A stretch of 42,794 nt of DNA from Vulcanimicrobiia bacterium (GTDB taxonomy: Bacteria > Vulcanimicrobiota > Vulcanimicrobiia > Vulcanimicrobiales > Vulcanimicrobiaceae). The notes below the pieces were generated by a model. It was not told the DNA's origin. It saw only the letters and a list, made by a program, of their open reading frames with translations, and did not search any database. Position 1 is the first letter of the stretch, and each line of letters begins with the position of its first letter. Both the position numbers and the translations under genes were made by a program. The DNA is taken from contig JAICWY010000015.1 in assembly GCA_025934645.1 (NCBI GenBank), positions 1 to 42,794 of the forward strand, written 5' to 3'. Positions 17,382 to 24,916 of the stretch are shown in pieces.

Positions 17382-19193
17382 ATGCATACTGTGCGCGCCC
17401 TGGCACTCTTCGGAGTGCTCGGGTTTTCAATTTTGGCTACAGGCTGTAGCGGTGGGGGTTCGGGCGCAACTCCACCTGTTGCGTCTGATCAGTCTCCCGG
17501 CTTGACCGGGCTCGGCTCGCCCGGAGAGCCGACGACGTCGATGAGCACAACGACGTCGGATACAACAGTGACGGGAAAAATTACGTGGGTAAGCACGAGC
17601 GCGACGAAGTTCCAACTGTTAGAGAGCAGCGGATCTTCGATTTACGTGTACATTACGAGCGGCACCACGCTGAATTACAACGGGCTTACTCCGAAAATCG
17701 GCGAATATGCCGAAGCCACGGGCACGGGTTCGCCGCTGACGGCGACGTCCGTGACGCTCTCCACCTCGCCGATCTCGACCAGTACGAGCACGACGAGCTC
17801 CGGCACCACGGTGACCGGCAAAATTTCGTGGGTAAGCACGAGCGCGACGAAGTTCCAGCTTCAAGAAAGCAGCGGTTCGATCTACGTCTATCTGACGAGC
17901 TCGACGGCGCTTCACTATAACGGCCTCTCGCTCAAAGTCGGCTACTACGCCTCGGCGACCGGCTCCGGCAGTCCGCTGACGGCCACGAGCGTCACGCTTT
18001 CCACCTCGCCGATTTCGACGACGACGTCGACGACGACGACGACCACGTCGACCGGCGTGCCCAAGCACGTCCTGACGGCAGATTACTTCATGGGTGAATA
18101 CGGGACGATGTCGGTCACGCCGTCGCAGGCCGCGCCGTATCTGTCCTGGGCGCAAACGTCGATCGCCGACTCGCCGGCGATCCGCTCCGCAGGCATCAAG
18201 ACGCAGTTCTACGTCGACGCCGGGAAGGTGTACTCAGGAAACGGTTTGACCGAGTCGCTTCCCAGTTCGACGTACGCGAAGACCTGCACCGGCACGACAG
18301 TCACCGAAACCGAAGGCGGCCACACGTTCCCGATCGTCAATCCGAACAATACGACGTACCAGTCGGCCTTTGGTCAGTACGTCTCGAGCGTTCTCTCGCG
18401 AGCGAAGTTCGATATGATCTTCGAGGACAATGCCGGCGCCCTCTCGCCGTACGCCACATACCCGAATGGCAAGCCGTGCAACTACACGGACAGCTCGTGG
18501 ATCAACGGCTTCATCGCCGCGAACAACACCTCGCCGCTGGGCATTCTCTCGAACGGGCTTAACATTTTCCCGTCGAGCTTGACCACAATGTACGCTCCCG
18601 ATCTCGGCATGCTGCAATCGAAGATGTCGATCGGCGGCAACATGGAGCACTGCTACAGCGACAACAGTCAGACCACGATGTCCGGCAATAGCTGGATCCA
18701 CATCGAGAACACCGAGCTCAACGTTATGCGGCAAGCCAAATACTTCGAATGCATGGCCCGCGACACGTACTCGGCGTCCAGCTCGATCGGTCCGCGCTTG
18801 TTCACGCTGGCATCGTTCCTGCTCTCATACGATCCGAACCACGCGGTTCTCGGCGAAGAATACGCCACGCCCTCGGGCCTGCACGTCTTCCCCGAAAGCC
18901 AGCTGGTAGCGCTCAATCCCGTCGTCTCCGCGCCGAGCGACGTATCGTACCTGCGCACTTCGACGGGCGTGTACGCGCGCCAGTACAACGCGTGTTACCT
19001 GAAGGGTCAACTCGTGGGCGCCTGCGTCGTCGCCGTCGATCGCAGCGGCCCCGCGGCATTCCCGTACAGTGGTTACACGCATACGTTGACCATTAGCGGC
19101 AGCGGCATTCTGGATGGCGGAACGGTCTCCGCAAGTGGACCGGCCCCGCCGTCGACGATGAGCATCGGGCAAGGCATCGTCGCGTTCAAATAA
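17382..19193 (+). CDS. Secreted lipoprotein, putative glycoside hydrolase-like (copy 2, divergent) with two N-terminal beta modules
   Basis: 603 residues. Lipoprotein signal ends at Cys22 (LATGC), and Shine-Dalgarno GGGGAGGA supports the ATG. Two near-identical ~65-residue modules (about 62-127 and 143-208, VTGKI.WVSTSATKFQL) precede a Ser/Thr linker. The barrel-like core follows from about 228 (HVLTADYFMGEYG). This is the most divergent of the four copies: the core motif reads MIFEDNAG (Asp349), and the second motif is NMEHCYSD (Glu422, Cys424, Asp427). The key Asp and the E-x-C-[FY]-x-D pattern are therefore kept, although the spacing is 73 instead of 65 residues. The C-terminal beta domain (GILDGGTVSASG) matches the others. 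Family and export are well supported; activity is inference. It converges on the LuxR-type regulator gene. Confidence 0.7.
   Translation: MHTVRALALFGVLGFSILATGCSGGGSGATPPVASDQSPGLTGLGSPGEPTTSMSTTTSDTTVTGKITWVSTSATKFQLLESSGSSIYVYITSGTTLNYNGLTPKIGEYAEATGTGSPLTATSVTLSTSPISTSTSTTSSGTTVTGKISWVSTSATKFQLQESSGSIYVYLTSSTALHYNGLSLKVGYYASATGSGSPLTATSVTLSTSPISTTTSTTTTTTSTGVPKHVLTADYFMGEYGTMSVTPSQAAPYLSWAQTSIADSPAIRSAGIKTQFYVDAGKVYSGNGLTESLPSSTYAKTCTGTTVTETEGGHTFPIVNPNNTTYQSAFGQYVSSVLSRAKFDMIFEDNAGALSPYATYPNGKPCNYTDSSWINGFIAANNTSPLGILSNGLNIFPSSLTTMYAPDLGMLQSKMSIGGNMEHCYSDNSQTTMSGNSWIHIENTELNVMRQAKYFECMARDTYSASSSIGPRLFTLASFLLSYDPNHAVLGEEYATPSGLHVFPESQLVALNPVVSAPSDVSYLRTSTGVYARQYNACYLKGQLVGACVVAVDRSGPAAFPYSGYTHTLTISGSGILDGGTVSASGPAPPSTMSIGQGIVAFK
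17568..18053 (+). repeat. Two tandem 243-base repeats inside lipoprotein copy 2
   Basis: The two N-terminal modules are offset by exactly 243 bases (81 codons). One run starting at 17584 and 17827 is identical for about 31 bases, and the module ends also match closely (CACCTCGCCGAT). This indicates a recent in-frame duplication that could expand or contract. Confidence 0.8.
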
Positions 19194-19213
19194 CGCGGTT
19201 CGTCCGCCTCAAA

Positions 19214-19249
19214 GCAAAAGGGATGTGCCGCAAGGCACATCCCTTTTGC
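19214..19249. terminator. Bidirectional intrinsic terminator
   Basis: A perfect 16-base-pair stem (GCAAAAGGGATGTGCC and complement) closes on a GCAA tetraloop. A- and T-rich arms let it work for lipoprotein copy 2 (plus) and for the response regulator (minus). Confidence 0.9.
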
Positions 19250-19270
19250 GTTCGGTTTCGTGGAAAAGCG

Positions 19271-19909
19271 CTAGACCAGACCCATTTTAATCGCGTGCAC
19301 CGCCGCCTGGGTACGCGCGTAGATATTCAGTTTCGAGAAGATCCGGCTGACGTGGTTCTTGATGGTTTTCTCGGAGAGATTCAGCCGCGCGCTAATCTCT
19401 TTGTTCGAAAGTCCTTCGGCGATAAGCCGGATGACTTCCGTCTCGCGAACCGAGAGTTCGTTGATGTCGGGCCGGCCGTTGCTCATGCTGCGGCGGCGAA
19501 GCAATCCTCCGGCGACGCGCGGATCGACATACGTCTCTCCGTTGGCAACGATCTTGACGGCACGGATTAATTCCGCGGGCGTTACGTCCTTGATGATGTA
19601 GCCGTCCGCACCTGCGGCCAGACAGCATTGCATCATTTCGGCCTGCGGCCGCATCGAGAGAACGCAAACGCGCGCTTGCGGTGCCGCTTCGCGGCATGAA
19701 GCGAGTGCTTCACCGAGCTCGAGCGCGCCGCCGTCGACGTCGAGCAGAATGATGTCGGGCTTGGCCTTCATCAGTGCGGTGGCAGTAACGCTCTCGGAAT
19801 CCCCCACGATTTGTAGAGTCGGATCCATTGAAAAAACTTGACAGAGGGCTTTTCCAAATAAAACTTGCCCTTCGATCACGTAGATGCGTGCGGTATCAGT
19901 GGTAATCAC
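19271..19909 (-). CDS. NarL/FixJ-family response regulator with LuxR-type HTH
   Basis: 212 residues from a GTG start with Shine-Dalgarno AAGGGG. The open frame extends 45 codons upstream without a better start. The receiver domain has Asp57 (IILLDVDGG) and Lys107 (GYIIKDVT). The usual acidic pair after strand 1 is replaced by VIEGQ, leaving a single Glu. The output domain (about 148-210) is a clear LuxR HTH: LSVRETEVIRLIAEGLSNKE, then ISARLNLSEKTIKNHVSRIF. It should be a DNA-binding regulator, probably of the nearby lipoprotein or polysaccharide genes. It is embedded between lipoprotein copies 2 and 3 and transcribed against copy 2. No partner kinase is present in the window. Confidence 0.92.
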   Translation of the reverse strand: MITTDTARIYVIEGQVLFGKALCQVFSMDPTLQIVGDSESVTATALMKAKPDIILLDVDGGALELGEALASCREAAPQARVCVLSMRPQAEMMQCCLAAGADGYIIKDVTPAELIRAVKIVANGETYVDPRVAGGLLRRRSMSNGRPDINELSVRETEVIRLIAEGLSNKEISARLNLSEKTIKNHVSRIFSKLNIYARTQAAVHAIKMGLV

Positions 19910-20172
19910 GGTGTCCCCTTCGCCTTGATACAAGTGAGCACTGGAACTACGGGCGTTGTCCGTGCGGGCAGTCACAGACGCGCAACGTTTTACGCAGATT
20001 CCCACTATTGGGACGTTTCTCGCGCATTTGCCCCATTGTTTCACAAAATAGGGACAAAGAGCCCAATCTGATCCCGGTTGCTTGCACGCTGCACGAGTAA
20101 CTAAAAATCTTATGGGTTCGTACCGATAGTGTAATAGTCGAGCCTCCCTCCTTAATAAAGAGGGTACGTCCT
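19910..20172. promoter_or_regulatory. Divergent regulatory region, response regulator / lipoprotein copy 3
   Basis: 263 bases, the longest gap in the window. It contains the inverted repeat CCCACTATTGGG (20001-20012). Its right half continues as TATTGGGAC (20006-20014) and recurs as AATAGGGAC (20047-20055), exactly 41 bases (about four helical turns) apart. A plus-strand promoter may lie at TAGTGTAATAG just before the leader, and Shine-Dalgarno GAGGG precedes copy 3. The repeats are plausible binding sites for the adjacent LuxR-type regulator, which is unproven. Confidence 0.45.
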
Positions 20173-22320
20173 ATGTCCCGCTCCGGTCGAGCGCCACGCC
20201 TTATCCCGGCATTGCTTTTAGCAACTGTCCTTTCAGCATGCGGCGGTGGAGGCGGTTCATCTTCAGGCGGCGTTTCCGCCCTGCCCGCGGTTCCTACATC
20301 GACGAATCAGAGCGTCACGGTGCAAGGCGCCATCGTGGCAATCGGGTCGCCTTCGGTCTTTTCGCTGCAAAGCGTGGACGGGCGGCAATTATCCGTCTTG
20401 ACGAACCCAAGCACGGTCATCGGCGGTCCTGCGCCTTTCGTTGGTGAAGCCGTCGAGGTCACCGGAACGAGTGCTTCGTCTACGCAAATCGCAGCCTCTG
20501 CCGTCCGGCAATCCGCAAGCGGCTCCGTTAGCGCGCAGGCGGGCACGATCGTCCTGGGCGGGTCATATGCGGCAAGCACATCCGGCGGATTCACCCTCAC
20601 GTCGGCAAACGGCAATGAGGCGGTCACGACGACGAATTCGACCACCTATGCCAATGGAAAGCCCAAAGCGGGCGACTACGTTGAGGCCAGCGGTCCCGGC
20701 ACAGCCGGTGTAAGCGTCACAGCGCAACTCGCCGCCATATTCCCTAGCGCGCCCGGCCAAGTTACGCTCACCGGGATAGTCAAGCAGCAGACCACTTACG
20801 GGTTCACGTTGACCCTGACGAGCGGTGCGCCGCTGCCGGTCGCGGTGGTTTCTGCCACGGCGCTTAGCGGCCCGGTAGCCGTAGGTCAGCAAGTCAGCGT
20901 CACCGGCATCGGATCGGCCACGGTCGCAATCTTCGCATCGTCTATAGCGCCGGTCGTCTCGGTCGCACCCAGCCCGTCTCCGACGGCTTCCGCCGTGCCG
21001 GTTACATCGTCCACCGCCACGCCCGCGCCGGTATCGAGCCCAGTCGCGACAGCTTCGCCCACGATCGCGCCAAGCCCGGCGCCGACGCTCGCGCCGACTC
21101 CAGTGCCGACTATCGCGCCGACCCCAGTGCCGACGGTTGCGCCGACACCTGGTGTCCCGGCGCCGTCGTACGTTCCTCCCCACGTGCAAACCGCGGAGTA
21201 CTTGTGGAGCTCGACGGAAGAAAGCACGAGTCCGAGCGTGTACGCACCGTACCTAACGTACGCGTACACGAAAACGTCGCTGCTCGGACCGACGCACGCC
21301 GCCGGCATCAAAACCGTGCTCTACACAAATCCGATGATGCCGCACAGTTCCGGCAGCTACGACATGAACGAGATCACCAGCAGCTATGCCGGCGTACAAG
21401 CGAAGGACTGCTCCGGTAATTCCGTGCGCACGTATAGCAACACCGGCTACCTTGCGGACATGACGAACTTCGCCGCGGGTTCATATATGTCGGCCGTCGT
21501 CAACGACTACGCCAACAATGCGCTGAGCGCGAATCCCGGATATGCCAATCCGTTCGACCTCGTGTTCATGGACAACGCGAATTCGTTTTACGGCGTAAGC
21601 GCGATGCCGTGCAACTACTCGTCTTCGACGTGGACGGCCGATATGGACAGCGCGATTCAGGCCGAACCCTATCAGACCCTCATCAACACCCTTTCCGTGA
21701 CGACGTCGTCGATACCGGGGAAAGTGGCGGGCCTTCAAGCTTCCAACATCGTCGGCGGCGAGTACGAAGCGTGCTACAACGATCGTCAGTGGACCGCCGA
21801 GGAGGAAGCGCAGATCCAAACGATCTCCGCGCTCAAATCGCAAGGGAAATCGCCGGGCGCCGGATTCTGGTGCTATCTGGACGGAACCAGCTCCGACGGA
21901 TCGACGGCAACCGGATTACGCATGTTCGCATACGCCTCGTTCCTGCTGACGTACGACCCGAATTACTCGGTCTTTCAAGAGTCGTTCGCGTCCTCGCCCT
22001 CCACATTCAAGGTCATGCCCGAAACGCAGTTCGTGCCGATGGAGCCGCAGAAAACGGCGAGCGCGATTAGCGATCTGCAAACCTCGAGCGGCGCATACGT
22101 GCAGCAGTACGCGTACTGCTACTACAAGCGCAATCTCGTCGGCTCATGCGAGATCGTGGTGAATCCGGGAACCGCGACGGTCAGCGTTCCGAATCTAGGC
22201 AACTACGCGCACAGCGTTGTGCTCACCGGATCGGGCGTCCTGGACGGCGGCCAAGTCACCTTCGACGGAGGCGCGCCCGCGTCGCTCGCGCCCGGAACGG
22301 CAGCGATTCTCACGCCGTAG
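20173..22320 (+). CDS. Secreted lipoprotein, putative glycoside hydrolase-like (copy 3) with three N-terminal beta modules
   Basis: 715 residues, the largest copy. Lipoprotein signal ends at Cys23 (VLSAC). Three divergent ~65-residue modules (about 46-110, 118-190 and 195-262; typical end VGEAVEVTGTS or VGQQVSVTGIG) resemble DUF5666-type domains. A long Pro/Ala/Thr linker (about 264-333, repeated APTPVPT) follows. The core starts HVQTAEYLWSSTEES. Core motifs are LVFMDNANSFYG (Asp467) and EYEACYND (Glu532, Cys534, Asp537), spaced as in copies 1 and 4. The C-terminal beta domain ends GVLDGGQVTFDGG. The Pro-rich stalk suggests the catalytic-like core is held away from the membrane. Activity is inferred only. 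Confidence 0.72.
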   Translation: MSRSGRAPRLIPALLLATVLSACGGGGGSSSGGVSALPAVPTSTNQSVTVQGAIVAIGSPSVFSLQSVDGRQLSVLTNPSTVIGGPAPFVGEAVEVTGTSASSTQIAASAVRQSASGSVSAQAGTIVLGGSYAASTSGGFTLTSANGNEAVTTTNSTTYANGKPKAGDYVEASGPGTAGVSVTAQLAAIFPSAPGQVTLTGIVKQQTTYGFTLTLTSGAPLPVAVVSATALSGPVAVGQQVSVTGIGSATVAIFASSIAPVVSVAPSPSPTASAVPVTSSTATPAPVSSPVATASPTIAPSPAPTLAPTPVPTIAPTPVPTVAPTPGVPAPSYVPPHVQTAEYLWSSTEESTSPSVYAPYLTYAYTKTSLLGPTHAAGIKTVLYTNPMMPHSSGSYDMNEITSSYAGVQAKDCSGNSVRTYSNTGYLADMTNFAAGSYMSAVVNDYANNALSANPGYANPFDLVFMDNANSFYGVSAMPCNYSSSTWTADMDSAIQAEPYQTLINTLSVTTSSIPGKVAGLQASNIVGGEYEACYNDRQWTAEEEAQIQTISALKSQGKSPGAGFWCYLDGTSSDGSTATGLRMFAYASFLLTYDPNYSVFQESFASSPSTFKVMPETQFVPMEPQKTASAISDLQTSSGAYVQQYAYCYYKRNLVGSCEIVVNPGTATVSVPNLGNYAHSVVLTGSGVLDGGQVTFDGGAPASLAPGTAAILTP

Positions 22321-22342
22321 CGTTCGCTCCGCAACTCCTGCT

Positions 22343-22372
22343 CGAAAGGCCCGCCGCAAGGCGGGCCTTTCG
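22343..22372 (+). terminator. Intrinsic-type hairpin after lipoprotein copy 3
   Basis: A perfect 13-base-pair stem (CGAAAGGCCCGCC and complement) with a GCAA tetraloop, only 22 bases after the stop. The T-run is short (TTT within the stem foot), so termination may be partial and let some transcripts enter copy 4. Confidence 0.75.
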
Positions 22373-22448
22373 GCTTTGCGGGCAAGGACGCAGGACGGAG
22401 CCGGCGGGGGCGCGGGGTCGGTGACGCGAGCAAGGCCGGCGTCGTTTA

Positions 22449-23741
22449 ATGGACATGATGACGTGGAGTCTGCGCTTTCTTCTCATCGCCGCGGCGGCTA
22501 TGATTCCGTTCATGGCGGCCTGTCAGGCGAAGAGCGGCGCGGGGCCGCATCCCCATGCGCCCCGGGCAAAGGCAGTGGCGCGCCCCGACGCGCGCAGCGT
22601 GCCGGCGCACGTCCAAACCGCTGAGTACCTCTGGTCGAAGACGGAGATCTCGACCGATCCGCAGACGTACGCGCCGTATCTCACGTGGGCGTATCCGACG
22701 TATTCGCGCTTCGGCGCCGTTCGCAGCGCCGGAATAAAGACCGTCCTCTACATCAATCCGCTGATGCCGCACACGCATAGCGATTACGATTACATCCGGC
22801 TCTCCCGCGATTATCCGCAGGCGCAGGCGCGGGATTGCCAAGGCAATCCCGTCACCGCGTATCGAGGCACAGGCCTGCTGCTGGATGTGCGCAGCGCGCA
22901 GGCGCGCGAGGCGGTGAACGCCGTCGTCAACGATTACGTCACGCGTGTCACGCGCGACGGCGAGTCGCCCGGCGCGATCAGCGCCGTCTTCGTCGACAAC
23001 GCGAACTCGTTTTACGGCGTTCAGCCGATGCCTTGCGGCTTCAATCAAGACGCCTGGACATCCGCGATGGATGCGGCCCTTTCGGATATCCGCTATCCCG
23101 TGATCGTGAACTCACTCTCGGTGCATCCCAATCAGGTTCCCGCAAAGATCGCGGGGGTGCGCGGACGATCCGTTATGGGCGCGATGTACGAAGAGTGCTT
23201 CAACGATCGGCAATGGCTCGCCGAAGAGAAAGCACAGATCGAAACGGTCGCGGAATTGCGGCGCCTGCATAAACCGGCCGGCGCAGGCTTTTGGTGCTAT
23301 TTGAACGGCACCACTGCGGATGCGGCGGACGCGGTGGCGCAACGTTTGTACGCGTATGCATCGTTCCTGCTAACATACGATCCGGCGTACTCCGTTTTCC
23401 AAGAATCCTTCAGCACGCCGTCAACGTTCAAAGTCATGCCGGAAACGCAATTCGTTCCGCTCGCACCGGTCCTGGCGCCGCGCAGCGTGGACGAACTGCA
23501 GTCGAACGGGGGCGCCTACGCCCGCGAATACCGCTATTGTTATTATCGCGGCACGCCGGCCGGCGCGTGCGAAATTGCGGTCAATCCGGGCAGCGGCAGC
23601 GTCCCGGTTCCAAACGCCGCATCGTACCGGCATAGTATGACACTTGCGGGCGAAGGCGTTCTCGACGGCGGTTCCGTGCGTTTCGACAGCGCCGTGCCTT
23701 CGGAGCTAGGCCCGCAGAGCGCTGCGATTCTGGTGCGATGA
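22449..23741 (+). CDS. Secreted lipoprotein, putative glycoside hydrolase-like (copy 4, core only)
   Basis: 430 residues. Lipoprotein signal with Cys25 (FMAACQ). No beta modules or Pro-rich linker: the core begins at about 51 (HVQTAEYLWSKTEIS). Motifs are VFVDNANSFYG (Asp183) and MYEECFND (Glu248, Cys250, Asp253), identical in numbering to copy 1. Conserved Cys residues (CQGN, FWCYLNG, CYYRGTPAGACE) suggest disulfides. The stop overlaps the next glycosyltransferase start in an ATGA, so this copy is translationally tied to polysaccharide genes. That is the best contextual evidence that the family acts on the polymer or its precursors. Three in-frame ATGs (22449, 22455, 22458) are close together and none has a strong Shine-Dalgarno. 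Confidence 0.75.
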   Translation: MDMMTWSLRFLLIAAAAMIPFMAACQAKSGAGPHPHAPRAKAVARPDARSVPAHVQTAEYLWSKTEISTDPQTYAPYLTWAYPTYSRFGAVRSAGIKTVLYINPLMPHTHSDYDYIRLSRDYPQAQARDCQGNPVTAYRGTGLLLDVRSAQAREAVNAVVNDYVTRVTRDGESPGAISAVFVDNANSFYGVQPMPCGFNQDAWTSAMDAALSDIRYPVIVNSLSVHPNQVPAKIAGVRGRSVMGAMYEECFNDRQWLAEEKAQIETVAELRRLHKPAGAGFWCYLNGTTADAADAVAQRLYAYASFLLTYDPAYSVFQESFSTPSTFKVMPETQFVPLAPVLAPRSVDELQSNGGAYAREYRYCYYRGTPAGACEIAVNPGSGSVPVPNAASYRHSMTLAGEGVLDGGSVRFDSAVPSELGPQSAAILVR

Positions 23742-24916
23742 GACTGCTCATCGTCCCGAACGATTTTCCGAGCGCCGTGCGCCCGCAGATCGGCATTTTC
23801 ATTCTACGCCGCGCGCAAGCGATGGCCGCGCTCGGCCATGAGGTAGAGGTTCTCACCCACGTCCCGCTCGCGCCGCGCATCGGTGAAAAATGGTCGGCAT
23901 ATGCGGCGATTCCCGAGCACGACGTGGTGGGTGGAATTCCGGTACGCACCGTTCGCGTGCCGATGCTTCCACGCATGATCGGCGCCGAATATGCTGCGCC
24001 GATGCTCGCGCGGGAATTGGATCGCGCGATCGATCGCTTCCGTCCGGACATCGTGCACGCGAGTTATTTGCTTCCGAGCGGACAGCTCGCCGTCTCGCAA
24101 ACGCGCGTACCGGCTATCGTTACGGCGCACGGATTGGACGCGTACGACGTACCGTTGCGCCGTGCCGGATTGCGGCGCGCGTCCGCGCAGGCGGTCGCGA
24201 AGGCCGAACGCGTCACGGCGGTCAGCGGTTACATCGCGAAATGCTTGCAACGCCTGGCGTTCCGGCACATCGACGTGATTTGGAACGGCGCAGACGAACG
24301 CTTCTTCTATCCTCGCGATCGCGCGGAATGCCGGCGCGTGCTGGGTCTCCCCCCGGATCGCACGATCGTCGCGTACGCCGGATACGTGCTGCGCGATAAA
24401 GGGCTGTTCGAATTGGTGCAGGCGCTCGAGCGCATCGAAGCAACAGAACGCCCGCTGCTCGTCATTGCGGGCGACGGCGCGGATCGCAGTGAGTTGGAGC
24501 GCGAAACGGTCGCACGCGGCGTCGAAACGCTTTTCCTGGGCGCCATGCCGCACGAGCGCATCGCCGAGGTCTTTGGCGCGGCCGATATCGCGACGCTGCC
24601 CAGTTACTACGAAGGCTTGCCCAACGTCGTCTGCGAGGCGATGCTGAGCGCGCGTGCCGTCGTGGCGAGCACTGCGGGCGGCATTCCGGAGATCGTGCAA
24701 AACGGGCAAAGCGGCTTGCTGGTTCCGCCGCGCGAAGTCGCGCCGCTCGTCGATGCGCTGCTCCGGATGACGCGCGATCGCGCGTTCCGCGCCGCGGCTG
24801 CCGAAAGCGCGCGCGCCTTCGCTTCCGTAAACCTGACGTGGCGCGGCAGCGCCAAACGCTACGACGCGCTCTATCGTGAGGTGGTGGAACGTCACAAGAA
24901 AGCGGCCGTAACATGA
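23738..24916 (+). CDS. GT4 family glycosyltransferase
   Basis: 392 residues, GT-B fold. N-terminal RLLIVPNDFPSAVRPQIGIF with a glycine-containing acceptor loop. The C-terminal domain has VAYAGYVLRDKGLFELVQA, the donor site motif E-x7-E in YYEGLPNVVCEAM, and GGIPEIVQNGQSGLLVPP. It is a retaining sugar-nucleotide-dependent transferase acting at the cytoplasmic face on lipid-linked oligosaccharide. It overlaps copy 4 and the next gene by 4 bases each, so four genes (22449-27194) form one coupled unit. Sugar donor is unknown. Confidence 0.93.
   Translation: MRLLIVPNDFPSAVRPQIGIFILRRAQAMAALGHEVEVLTHVPLAPRIGEKWSAYAAIPEHDVVGGIPVRTVRVPMLPRMIGAEYAAPMLARELDRAIDRFRPDIVHASYLLPSGQLAVSQTRVPAIVTAHGLDAYDVPLRRAGLRRASAQAVAKAERVTAVSGYIAKCLQRLAFRHIDVIWNGADERFFYPRDRAECRRVLGLPPDRTIVAYAGYVLRDKGLFELVQALERIEATERPLLVIAGDGADRSELERETVARGVETLFLGAMPHERIAEVFGAADIATLPSYYEGLPNVVCEAMLSARAVVASTAGGIPEIVQNGQSGLLVPPREVAPLVDALLRMTRDRAFRAAAAESARAFASVNLTWRGSAKRYDALYREVVERHKKAAVT

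Noticed and set aside
3315-23741. Lipoprotein cluster as a mobile or horizontally acquired island
   Set aside because: No integrase, transposase, att-like repeats or clear base-composition break was seen; codon use looks like that of the neighbours.
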